A stretch of DNA of 64,000 bases, from assembly GCF_000949135.2 (NCBI RefSeq), contig NZ_JTAN02000013.1:62001-126000 (forward strand). Direction: 5' to 3'. This DNA comes from Burkholderia sp. USMB20. GTDB lineage: Bacteria; Pseudomonadota; Gammaproteobacteria; Burkholderiales; Burkholderiaceae. Within the stretch, counting starts at the first letter, position 1, and the number at the start of each line of letters is the position of its first letter. The position numbers and the translations under genes were made by a program. Positions 9,556 to 17,607 of this stretch are shown in pieces. A model generated the notes under the pieces. It did no database searches, had not been told where the DNA came from, and saw only the letters and a list, made by a program, of their open reading frames with translations.

Positions 9556-10097
9556 CTGAATGTCAGGAAGTCGTCACGCGCGCCCCGGCCGCGACGGCGT
9601 CGATCAGCGCTGCACCGCGCCGGAATCCGTTGCGAGACACCTTGCCGACGTGTCGTCGCGCGGCATTGCCGCCCCCGCTTCATCGCGACACGTGTCCTGC
9701 CTTCATCAGTCAGTCGAGTACGATCGTGAAAGCCGCCAGCCCTTCGATACGCCGGACCCGAAGTCCGTCGGCGGGCGCGCCGCCTCAGGCCGGGCCGATC
9801 CGGCATGCTGAGCGCGGCACGCGCGCCGCCCCCATACGCGAGCCCCGCTTCTTCGCTGTGCCCCATCGCGGCCTGCGCCGCTTCAATGTCGTCACCGCAC
9901 ACGTGTTCAGCGCGGTGCAGTGCGACGGCAGCGCTTCATTGTTGCCCTAGCGTCCTTTTCCGCTTTCGCATCGGATCGCACCGCCCGTTGCCGCACCGTC
10001 CGAGCGGCACGATCGCGCGTGGACGCGTGCAGCGCCATCGCGGGCCGCCATCGTCCTGCGCGTCCGCAAGCGTCGCGCATTTATCGCGGAGGCGATC
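9556..10097 (+). other. Long region before puuD without a recognisable gene
   Basis: About 540 bases lie between the AT-rich promoter-like patch and the puuD start. Reading frames here code for Arg/Ala/Pro-rich strings with no family character. I see no tRNA, riboswitch core or clear terminator. If the patch is the promoter, the puu mRNA has an unusually long leader. Otherwise a promoter nearer puuD is not obvious to me. Confidence 0.4.
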
Positions 10098-10904
10098 ATG
10101 CGACCGCGCCCACTCGTAGCCGTCACCGCCGATCGCGTCATGCGCGGCGCCCATCCGAACCACACGGCCGGGGAGAAGTATCTCGTCGCGCTGGTCGACG
10201 GTGCCAGCGCGCTGGCGTTGGTGCTGCCCGCGCTGGGTGCGCGGCAGCCGGTCGACGCGATCGTCGCGGCGATCGACGGGCTGCTGCTGACCGGCAGCTA
10301 TTCGAACGTCGAGCCGCATCACTACGGCGGCCCGGCGAGCGCGCCCGATACCCTGCACGATCCCGCGCGCGATGCGACCGCGCTGCCGCTGATCCGCGCG
10401 GCGATCGATGCGGGCGTGCCGGTGCTCGCGATCTGCCGCGGCATGCAGGAGCTGAACGTCGCGTATGGCGGCACCTTGCATCAGCGACTGCATGCGAGCG
10501 CTGGCTTCCACGATCATCGCGAGCGCGACGGCGATCCGCTCGAGCGGCAGTACGGCGCCGCGCACCGCGTGCAGCTCGCGCCGGGCGGGCTGCTGCAACG
10601 GGTCGCGCACGGCGCGCACGACGCGCTGGTCAATTCGTTGCACGACCAGGGCATCGCGCGGCTCGGCGCGGGCCTCGCGGTCGAGGCGAGCGCGCCCGAC
10701 GGGCTGATCGAGGCCGTGAGCGTGCGCGGCGCGCGTGCGTTCGCGCTCGGCGTGCAGTGGCATCCCGAATGGCGCCACGCGGAGCAACCGCTGTCGCGCG
10801 ACATCTTCGCGGCATTCGGCGCGGCGTGCCGCGCGCGCATGACACACCGCATTCATGCGGCCGGCGGCACCATGCCGTCGCCGGCTGCATCCGACATCGA
10901 CTGA
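10098..10904 (+). CDS. puuD: Gamma-glutamyl-gamma-aminobutyrate hydrolase (class I amidotransferase family)
   Basis: PuuD releases GABA from gamma-glutamyl-GABA in the glutamylated putrescine pathway. The 268-residue protein has a class I glutamine amidotransferase fold: the nucleophile Cys113 in ICRGMQELNVAYGG and the catalytic His in GVQWHPEW. The start HPNHTAGEKY region is typical of peptidase C26 members. A GGAGGCGATC ribosome site precedes the ATG. puuA follows twelve bases later. The substrate is inferred from its partner; other gamma-glutamyl compounds are possible. Confidence 0.85.
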   Translation: MRPRPLVAVTADRVMRGAHPNHTAGEKYLVALVDGASALALVLPALGARQPVDAIVAAIDGLLLTGSYSNVEPHHYGGPASAPDTLHDPARDATALPLIRAAIDAGVPVLAICRGMQELNVAYGGTLHQRLHASAGFHDHRERDGDPLERQYGAAHRVQLAPGGLLQRVAHGAHDALVNSLHDQGIARLGAGLAVEASAPDGLIEAVSVRGARAFALGVQWHPEWRHAEQPLSRDIFAAFGAACRARMTHRIHAAGGTMPSPAASDID

Positions 10905-10916
10905 ACGAGGCCGATC

Positions 10917-12254
10917 ATGCAACCCGAACTGAGTGAATTCCTGCGCCAGCACCGCATCACCGAAGTCGAGGCGATCATTCCCGACATGGCCGGCATCGCG
11001 CGCGGCAAGATCATTCCGCGCAACAAATTCGAGTCCGGTGAATCGATGCGCCTGCCGCAGGCCGTGATGGTGCAGACAGTCACCGGCGACTATCCGGAGG
11101 ACGGCACGCTGACCGGCGTGACCGATCCCGACATGGTGTGCGTGCCCGATCCGTCGACGATCTGCCTGATTCCGTGGGCCGTCGACCCGACCGCGCAGGT
11201 GATCCACGATTGCGTGCATTTCGACGGTTCGCCGGTCGAGATTTCGCCGCGCTACGTGCTGCGCCGCGTGCTCGACCTGTACAAGGAAAAGGGCTGGAAG
11301 CCCGTGGTCGCGCCCGAACTCGAGTTCTATCTGGTCGATATGAACGCCGACCCCGACCTGCCGTTGCGTCCGCCGGTCGGGCGCACGGGGCGGGCGGAAA
11401 CCGGCCGTCAGTCGTATTCGATCGAGGCCGTCAACGAGTTCGATCCGCTGTTCGAGGACATCTACGAATACTGCGAGATGCAGGGCCTCGACATCGAGAC
11501 GCTGATCCACGAGGTCGGCGCCGCGCAGATGGAGATCAACTTCGTGCACGGCGACGCGCTGTCGCTCGCCGACCAGGTGTTCCTGTTCAAGCGCACGGTG
11601 CGCGAGGCGGCGCTGCGCCACAACATGTATGCGACGTTCATGGCCAAGCCGATGGAAAACGAGCCGGGCTCCGCGATGCATATCCACCAGAGCCTCGCCG
11701 ACGTGCACACCGGCCGCAACCTGTTCGCCGACGACGGCGGCGTCGTGTCGCCGATGTTCCAAAGCTATCTTGCGGGCCTGCAGAAATATACGCCCGCGCT
11801 GATGCCGATCTTCGCACCGTACATCAACTCGTATCGCCGCCTGTCGCGCTTCATGGCCGCGCCGATCAACGTGCAGTGGGGCTACGACAACCGTACGGTC
11901 GGCTTTCGCATCCCGCAGTCGACGCCGGTCGCGCGGCGCATCGAGAACCGGATTCCGGGCGTCGACTGCAATCCGTACCTCGCGTTCGCGGCGACGCTCG
12001 CCGCCGGTTATCTCGGCCTCACGCAGCAGCTCGCGCCGACCGAACCGATCGCGTCCGACGGCTACGACCTGCCGTACCAGCTGCCGCGCAACCTCGAGGA
12101 GGGCATCTCGCTGATGGCCGCGTGCACGCCGCTCGCCGGCATTCTCGGTGACAAGTTCGTGAAGGCGTACCTGGCGCTGAAGGAAACCGAATACGAAGCG
12201 TTCTTCCGCGTGATCAGTTCGTGGGAACGTCGCCATCTTCTGCTGCACGTGTGA
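10917..12254 (+). CDS. puuA: Gamma-glutamylpolyamine synthetase, glutamine synthetase family
   Basis: This enzyme joins glutamate to putrescine or a related polyamine using ATP. The 445-residue protein has the glutamine synthetase fold, with the N-terminal beta-grasp (MAGIARGKIIPRNKF), the PELEFYLVD catalytic strand, GAAQMEINFVHGDA, the ATP-site GSAMHIHQSL and the late FRIPQSTPVARRIENRIPG. It lacks the adenylylation loop of GlnA. Location between puuD and a polyamine-type aminotransferase supports the PuuA role rather than ammonia assimilation. Confidence 0.85.
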   Translation: MQPELSEFLRQHRITEVEAIIPDMAGIARGKIIPRNKFESGESMRLPQAVMVQTVTGDYPEDGTLTGVTDPDMVCVPDPSTICLIPWAVDPTAQVIHDCVHFDGSPVEISPRYVLRRVLDLYKEKGWKPVVAPELEFYLVDMNADPDLPLRPPVGRTGRAETGRQSYSIEAVNEFDPLFEDIYEYCEMQGLDIETLIHEVGAAQMEINFVHGDALSLADQVFLFKRTVREAALRHNMYATFMAKPMENEPGSAMHIHQSLADVHTGRNLFADDGGVVSPMFQSYLAGLQKYTPALMPIFAPYINSYRRLSRFMAAPINVQWGYDNRTVGFRIPQSTPVARRIENRIPGVDCNPYLAFAATLAAGYLGLTQQLAPTEPIASDGYDLPYQLPRNLEEGISLMAACTPLAGILGDKFVKAYLALKETEYEAFFRVISSWERRHLLLHV

Positions 12255-12291
12255 GCGTGCGCACGACCGAATACGGAATCACGGAGGAAAC

Positions 12292-13728
12292 ATGACGTAC
12301 CGCAACGAATCTGCCTGGATCCAGCCGGCCGCGCCGGCCACCGCACTGCGCACGACGCAGGCACGCTCGACCGCCGAATACCGCGCGCTCGACGCCGCGC
12401 ACCACATCCATCCCTTCTCGGACATGGGTGCGCTGAATCGCGCGGGCAGCCGCGTGATCGTGAAGGCCGACGGCGTCTATTTGTGGGACTCGGACGGCGA
12501 CAAGATCATCGACGGGATGGCCGGCCTCTGGTGCGTGAACGTCGGCTACGGCTGCAAGGAACTTGCCGATGCCGCATATCGCCAACTGCAGGAACTGCCG
12601 TTCTACAACACGTTCTTCAAGACCACGCACCCGCCGGTGATCGAACTGTCGGCGATGCTCGCCGAAGTCACGCCCGCGGGCTTCAACCACTTCTTCTATT
12701 GCAACAGCGGCTCGGAAGGCAACGACACCGTGCTGCGCCTCGTGCACCAGTACTGGCGCGTGCAGGGCAAGCCGCAGAAGAAATACGTGATCTCGCGCAG
12801 GAACGGCTATCACGGCTCGACGATCGCGGGCGGCACGCTCGGTGGGATGGGCTACATGCACGAGCAGATGCCGTCGAAGGTCGAGAACATCGTGCACATC
12901 GACCAGCCGTATTTTTTCGGCGAAGCGCAAGCCGGCGAGACTCCCGAAGCGTTCGGCCTCGCGCGTGCGCAGCAGCTCGAGGCGAAGATCCTAGCGCTCG
13001 GCGCGGAGAACGTCGCGGCGTTCATCGGCGAGCCGTTCCAGGGCGCGGGCGGCGTGATCTTCCCGCCGTCGACGTACTGGCCGGAAATCCAGCGGATCTG
13101 CCGCAAGTACGACATCCTGCTCGTCGCCGACGAAGTGATCGGCGGCTTCGGCCGCACCGGCGAATGGTTCGCGCACCAGCACTTCGGCTTCGAGCCGGAC
13201 CTGATCACGATGGCCAAGGGCCTCACCTCGGGTTACGTGCCGATGGGCGCGGTGGGCATCCATGAACGCGTCGCGCGCCCGATCATCGACAACGGCGAAT
13301 TCAATCACGGCCTCACGTACTCGGGGCACCCGGTCGCGGCGGCGGTGGCGGTCGCGAACCTGAAGCTGCTGCGCGACGAAGGGATCGTCGAGCGCGTGAA
13401 GCATGACATCGGGCCGTACTTCCAGCGTCGGCTGCGCGAAGCGCTCGGCGATCATCCGATCGTCGGCGAGATCGCGGGGGCGGGGCTGGTCGCGGGCGTC
13501 CAGCTCGCGCGCGATCGCGCGCGGCGCGAGCGGTTCGACGCCGGCGCCGATATCGGCACGATCTGCCGCGACTTCTGCTTCAACGGCAACCTGATCATGC
13601 GCGCGACCGGCGACCGGATGCTGCTGTCGCCGCCGCTTGTGATTCGTGAGGAGGAGGTCGACGAGATCGTCGACAAGGCGAAACGCGCGTTCGATGCGAC
13701 CGCGGAACGGGTCGGGCGGGCAGGGTAG
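12292..13728 (+). CDS. Class III aminotransferase, putrescine/polyamine:pyruvate type
   Basis: A PLP-dependent omega-aminotransferase of 478 residues, most like SpuC-type enzymes that move the amino group of putrescine or cadaverine to pyruvate. It shows HPFSDMGALNRAG near the N-terminus, YCNSGSEGNDTVLRL for PLP phosphate, the ADEVIGGFGRTG strand with the PLP-binding Asp and the Schiff-base Lys309 in MAKGLTSGYVPMG. A GGAGGAAAC ribosome site is present. It lies 37 bases after puuA and probably in one operon with it. Exact amine preference cannot be told from sequence. Confidence 0.85.
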   Translation: MTYRNESAWIQPAAPATALRTTQARSTAEYRALDAAHHIHPFSDMGALNRAGSRVIVKADGVYLWDSDGDKIIDGMAGLWCVNVGYGCKELADAAYRQLQELPFYNTFFKTTHPPVIELSAMLAEVTPAGFNHFFYCNSGSEGNDTVLRLVHQYWRVQGKPQKKYVISRRNGYHGSTIAGGTLGGMGYMHEQMPSKVENIVHIDQPYFFGEAQAGETPEAFGLARAQQLEAKILALGAENVAAFIGEPFQGAGGVIFPPSTYWPEIQRICRKYDILLVADEVIGGFGRTGEWFAHQHFGFEPDLITMAKGLTSGYVPMGAVGIHERVARPIIDNGEFNHGLTYSGHPVAAAVAVANLKLLRDEGIVERVKHDIGPYFQRRLREALGDHPIVGEIAGAGLVAGVQLARDRARRERFDAGADIGTICRDFCFNGNLIMRATGDRMLLSPPLVIREEEVDEIVDKAKRAFDATAERVGRAG

Positions 13729-13848
13729 CGAGTCGTCGCGACGCTTCGATTGCATCTGGCCGAAGCGGCGTTGCCCGTCGAACGCGTTCGCGAGCGCAAG
13801 GAAGCGGGCAGGGGAGGCGAGTCGCGGAAAGACGGCGCACAAAACGAA

Positions 13849-13878
13849 AAGGGCCTGCGTCGTGAGACGCAGGCCCTT
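13849..13878 (-). terminator. Terminator of the tRNA-Val transcript
   Basis: A 13-base perfect stem (13849-13861 with 13866-13878) with a GTGA loop. On the minus strand the stem is followed by TTTTCGTTTT, so it ends the tRNA transcript. It may also stop plus-strand read-through from the aminotransferase. Confidence 0.85.
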
Positions 13879-13886
13879 GAATTCTT

Positions 13887-13961
13887 TGGTGGGCGGTACT
13901 GGGATCGAACCAGTGACCCCTGCCGTGTGAAGGCAGTGCTCTACCGCTGAGCTAACCGCCC
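13887..13961 (-). tRNA. tRNA-Val (anticodon CAC)
   Basis: A 75-base tRNA with encoded CCA (13887-13889). The acceptor stem starts GGGCGG and closes with CCGCCC. The anticodon stem CTGCC/GGCAG holds the loop TTCACAC, giving anticodon CAC for the valine codon GTG, which is very common in this genome. The T arm CTGGTTCGATCCCAG is intact. Confidence 0.97.
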
Positions 13962-14044
13962 AAAGAAGCTGAAATTATGTCAGAGCTTTTCGGGTTCGTA
14001 AAGCACTTTCTTCAAATATTTTTCAGGCCGGTGCAAGAGGTGCG

Positions 14045-14545
14045 TCAGCCGGCCGTCGACGGCTCGACGAGATCGAGGATCGAGCCGTCGCGCTTGAGCG
14101 TCGCGAGCACGATGCTCGAATTGATCGACATCACGCCCGTCGCGCGATGCAGCCGGTTGATCACGAAGTCCGAGTAGTGGTCGAGGTCGCGCGCCCGCAC
14201 CGTCAGCACGTAGTTCGAGCCGCCCGTCACGATCTGCGCGGCGATGACTTCCGGCCACTGCTGGATCGCCTCCACGAAGCGGTCGTGCCATTCGGGTACG
14301 TCCGGCCGCATCGACACGTGCACGAGCGCCTCGAATGCGACGCCGACCTTCTTCGGCTCGATCGTACAGCGGTAGCCGGCAATGGCGCCGCGTTCCTCGA
14401 GCAGCTTCACACGCCGCAGGCACGCCGACGGCGACAGCGCGACCGCGTTCGCGAGGTCCTGATTGCTGATGCGTCCGTCCCGCTCGAGGTGCCGGAGGAT
14501 CCGCATGTCGGTTCGATCCAGATTCATTTCGCAGAATCCCGTCAT
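14045..14545 (-). CDS. Lrp/AsnC family transcriptional regulator
   Basis: A 166-residue regulator with the AsnC-type helix-turn-helix (NLDRTDMRILRHLERDGR, then ISNQDLANAVALSPSACLRR) and a C-terminal RAM effector domain with the family strand VTGGSNYVLTVRARDLDHY. Such proteins respond to amino acids and form octamers. It is divergent from the aminotransferase/RidA genes, so control of that cluster is likely. The more typical N-terminus would be the Met at 14527; neither start has a strong ribosome site, so the start is uncertain by six codons. Confidence 0.9.
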   Translation of the reverse strand: MTGFCEMNLDRTDMRILRHLERDGRISNQDLANAVALSPSACLRRVKLLEERGAIAGYRCTIEPKKVGVAFEALVHVSMRPDVPEWHDRFVEAIQQWPEVIAAQIVTGGSNYVLTVRARDLDHYSDFVINRLHRATGVMSINSSIVLATLKRDGSILDLVEPSTAG

Positions 14546-14718
14546 TTTTGAGATGGTAAGCGCAGACTCTACTGCAATCCGCGGGATTCGTCATCGAAAA
14601 GTGAAGCTCATTCTATTTCGTCCTCGATAACATGCGCCCCATGCCTCGACCGCACGGCCTGACGTGCCGTCACGCCGCCGGCCGTATCGCCGCCTTCAAC
14701 CCAGACCGTCATTCCGCC

Positions 14719-15933
14719 ATGTACGAACACATTCCTGCCTATCCGGGCGATCCGATCCTGTCGCTGTTCCAGGCGTTCCAGCAGGATGCCCATCCGCACA
14801 AGGTCAACCTCAGCATCGGCCTCTATTACGACGACGCGGGCCGCATCCCCGTGCTGGAGAGCACGCGCCTTGCGGCCGAGCGCCTGCGCGAAGCCGGCGC
14901 GCCGCATACGTATCTGCCGATGGAAGGGCTCGCCGCGTATCGGCAGGGCGTGCAGCGCCTCGTGTTCGGCGCCGGTTGCGCGGCGCTCGCGCAAGGACGC
15001 ATCGCGACGCTGCAGACGCTCGGCGGCTCGGGCGCGCTGCGGCTCGGCGCGGAATTCGTGAAGCGCTATTTCCCCGACAGCGCGATCTGGATCAGCGATC
15101 CGACGTGGGACAACCATCGCGTGATCTTCGCTGCGGCCGGCCTCGACGTGCACACGTATCCGTACTACGACGCAGCGCGCAACGACCTGCGCGTCGACGC
15201 GATGCTCGCGGCGCTCGACGCGCTGCCCGCGCGCAGCATCGTGCTGCTGCAGCCGTGCTGCCACAACCCGACGGGCCTCGACCTCGACCGCGACGCGTGG
15301 CGCGCTGTGATCGACGTGCTCGCGCGCCGCGGGCTGATTCCGTTCCTCGACATGGCGTACCAGGGCTTCGGCGATGGTCTCGACGACGACGCATGGGCCG
15401 TGCGCGCGATCGTCGAAGCCGGGCTGCCGGCGATCGTCAGCAACTCGTTCTCGAAGAATTTCTCGCTGTATGGCGAGCGCGTCGGCGGCCTGTCGATCGT
15501 CTGCGCGAGCGCGGGCGAAGCGGCGACGGTGCTGAGCCAGCTGCAGGCCGGCGTGCGCCGCACCTACTCGAGCCCGCCGCTGTTCGGCGCGCAACTCGTG
15601 TCGGCGGTGCTGAACGACGACGTCCTGCGCGCGTGCTGGGAAGACGAGGTGGCCCAGGTGCGCACGCGCATCAAGCGCATGCGCGGTGCGCTGAAGGCGC
15701 GGCTCGACGCGCGCTTGGCCGGGCCCGCGTTCGACGCGCTCGTCACGCAGCGCGGCATGTTCAGCTATACGGGCATCGCCGCGGCCGACGTGGACCGGCT
15801 GCGCGCGTCGCACGGCGTCTACCTGCTGCGTTCGGGCCGCATGTGCATCGCGGGCCTGAACGACGCGAACGTCGAGCACGTCGCGTACGCGATCGCCGAC
15901 GTGCTCGGCGGCACGTCGCGCCAGGCTGCCTGA
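14719..15933 (+). CDS. Aromatic-amino-acid/aspartate aminotransferase, class I
   Basis: A class I PLP aminotransferase of 404 residues, of the TyrB/AspC branch that transfers amino groups between aromatic or dicarboxylic amino acids and 2-oxoglutarate. It has the family start HIPAYPGDPILSLFQAF, the KVNLSIGLYYDD motif, CCHNPTGLDL, and the Schiff-base Lys246 in SNSFSKNFSLYGERVG. The ATG at 14719 gives the normal N-terminus; longer in-frame starts add an Arg/Pro-rich string unlike the family. ridA follows 30 bases later, a common partner of PLP enzymes. Confidence 0.88.
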   Translation: MYEHIPAYPGDPILSLFQAFQQDAHPHKVNLSIGLYYDDAGRIPVLESTRLAAERLREAGAPHTYLPMEGLAAYRQGVQRLVFGAGCAALAQGRIATLQTLGGSGALRLGAEFVKRYFPDSAIWISDPTWDNHRVIFAAAGLDVHTYPYYDAARNDLRVDAMLAALDALPARSIVLLQPCCHNPTGLDLDRDAWRAVIDVLARRGLIPFLDMAYQGFGDGLDDDAWAVRAIVEAGLPAIVSNSFSKNFSLYGERVGGLSIVCASAGEAATVLSQLQAGVRRTYSSPPLFGAQLVSAVLNDDVLRACWEDEVAQVRTRIKRMRGALKARLDARLAGPAFDALVTQRGMFSYTGIAAADVDRLRASHGVYLLRSGRMCIAGLNDANVEHVAYAIADVLGGTSRQAA

Positions 15934-15963
15934 GCGGCCGATTCCGAACCGAAGGAGGACACG

Positions 15964-16350
15964 ATGGCAGACACGATCCCGGTCGACTTGCCGCAACTCG
16001 CGCAGCCGTTCTCGTGGGCGACCCGCGCGGGCAGGCTGATGTTTACCGGCCACGGCCCGGTCGATGCGTCCGGCGCGATCGCAGGGGACACGATGACGGG
16101 GCAGGCGCGCGTCACGCTCGGCAATCTCGCGAAGGCCGTCGCGGCGGCCGGCGCGACGATGGACGACGTCGCGCAGGTGCTCGTCTACCTGTCCGACGTG
16201 AAGGCGATGCCCGAATTCGACGCCGAATACCGGCGCCACTTTCGCGAACCGTACCCGAACCGCACGTGCGTGGGCGTGCAGGGCTTCGCGCACCCGGACA
16301 TGCGCGTCGAACTCGTCGCATACGTGGCGTTGCCGGCGGCACGCGGCTAG
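15964..16350 (+). CDS. RidA family reactive-intermediate deaminase
   Basis: A 128-residue RidA/YjgF-like protein. RidA enzymes hydrolyse imines and enamines released by PLP enzymes, protecting the cell from 2-aminoacrylate-type damage. Visible are the TGHGPVDASGAIAG segment, the middle helix VAAAGATMDDVAQVLVYLSD, and the PNRTCVGVQGFAHPDMRVELV strand that carries the conserved Arg and the late Glu. AAGGAGG sits in front of the ATG. Its place right after an aminotransferase suggests it clears that enzyme's side products. Confidence 0.9.
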   Translation: MADTIPVDLPQLAQPFSWATRAGRLMFTGHGPVDASGAIAGDTMTGQARVTLGNLAKAVAAAGATMDDVAQVLVYLSDVKAMPEFDAEYRRHFREPYPNRTCVGVQGFAHPDMRVELVAYVALPAARG

Positions 16351-16444
16351 AAAGCACGCAACTCGGCGCGGATTGCAGTACCCACGATTACCGACATACC
16401 CCAACCAGTACACATCGATAATTCAGACAAGGATGGAGACGAAG

Positions 16445-17515
16445 ATGAGGAGTATCAATCGATTCGCACTACCGACGATTGCCGGCCTGCTCGCCGCGAG
16501 CGGCGCGATGGCGCAGAGCAGCGTGACGCTTTACGGCATCGTCGACCAGAGCATTCGCTACACGACGCATGCGAACGCGTCGAACGACGCGAGCGTGCAG
16601 ATGACCAACGGTGCGATCACCAACAGCCGCTGGGGCCTGAAGGGCAGCGAAGCGCTCGGCGGCGGCCTGACGGCGATCTTCCGGCTCGAGAGCGGCTTCG
16701 AGCCGCAGAACGGGCAGCTCGACGGCGCGCTGTTCGGCCGCTACGCGTATGTCGGCCTGGCGAGCGACTGGGGCACCGTGAAGCTCGGCCGGCAGGCGAC
16801 CGAGGCGTTCAACCTGTTCGGCGATCTCGATCCGCTGACGGTCGGCAACTACACGGCCAACATGTGGCCGTACTTCCTCACGCAGGGCCGCGCGAGCAAC
16901 GTGGTCAGCTACGACGGCACGTTCGGCGGGCTGAACGTCGGCGCGAGCTACGGCTTCGGCGGCGTCGCGGGCAGCCTCGGCGCGAATGCGTACTGGGGCA
17001 CGCACGTGTCGTACACGCTCGGCGGGCTGATGGTCGGCGCGACCTACCAGCAGGTGCGCGACCTGACGAGCCGCGCGCAGCAGGCATGGGGCGCGGGCGC
17101 ACGCTACGCGTTCGGCGCGGCGACGCTGTACGCGGGCTATCTCGGCGGCATCGACCGCACCGGCATGCTCGACCGGCAATTGCTGAACGCGCCGGGCCGC
17201 GACGTGACCTACGGTTCCTTCGCCGACAATCCGCGCCGCGACGCGATCTTCTATACCGGCGCGAGCGTGCAGATCACGCCCGCGGTGTCGGTGACGGGCG
17301 TCGCGTACTACGACGACATCCGCAACGTCAACGGCATCGCCGGTAACGGCGGGAAGCGCTACACGGGCGTGCTCGAGGCCGAGTACGCGCTGTCGAAGGC
17401 GACGCAGGTCTACGCGACGGTCGACTACAACCGGGTGACCGGCGGCGCGTTCACCGAAATGCCCGGACGCGGCAACCAGACGGGTATCGCAGCCGGCTTG
17501 CGCCACCTGTTCTGA
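16445..17515 (+). CDS. Gram-negative porin (OmpC-like family)
   Basis: An outer-membrane general porin of the Burkholderia OpcP/OmpC type, 356 residues before processing. It has a signal peptide ending GAMAQ, the first strand SSVTLYGIVDQSIRY, the family segment NSRWGLKGSEALGGGL with FGRYAYVGL, and ends in Phe (LRHLF) as beta-barrel proteins do. GGAG lies eight bases before the chosen ATG; an ATG twelve bases upstream is an alternative. Between RidA and an amino-acid permease it may help amino acids cross the outer membrane. Confidence 0.93.
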   Translation: MRSINRFALPTIAGLLAASGAMAQSSVTLYGIVDQSIRYTTHANASNDASVQMTNGAITNSRWGLKGSEALGGGLTAIFRLESGFEPQNGQLDGALFGRYAYVGLASDWGTVKLGRQATEAFNLFGDLDPLTVGNYTANMWPYFLTQGRASNVVSYDGTFGGLNVGASYGFGGVAGSLGANAYWGTHVSYTLGGLMVGATYQQVRDLTSRAQQAWGAGARYAFGAATLYAGYLGGIDRTGMLDRQLLNAPGRDVTYGSFADNPRRDAIFYTGASVQITPAVSVTGVAYYDDIRNVNGIAGNGGKRYTGVLEAEYALSKATQVYATVDYNRVTGGAFTEMPGRGNQTGIAAGLRHLF

Positions 17516-17607
17516 GCATGCGGCGCGCGGTGGCCGGTGCGGTCCGGCACCGGTCCGTGCGCCGTCGACGTTTCGGCCGGACACACGCTTTCGAACGAGG
17601 TCATTCG

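Noticed and set aside
9936-12248. Minus-strand frame of 770 codons opposite puuD and puuA
   Set aside because: Shadow of the real genes. It does not explain the 9556-10097 leader either.
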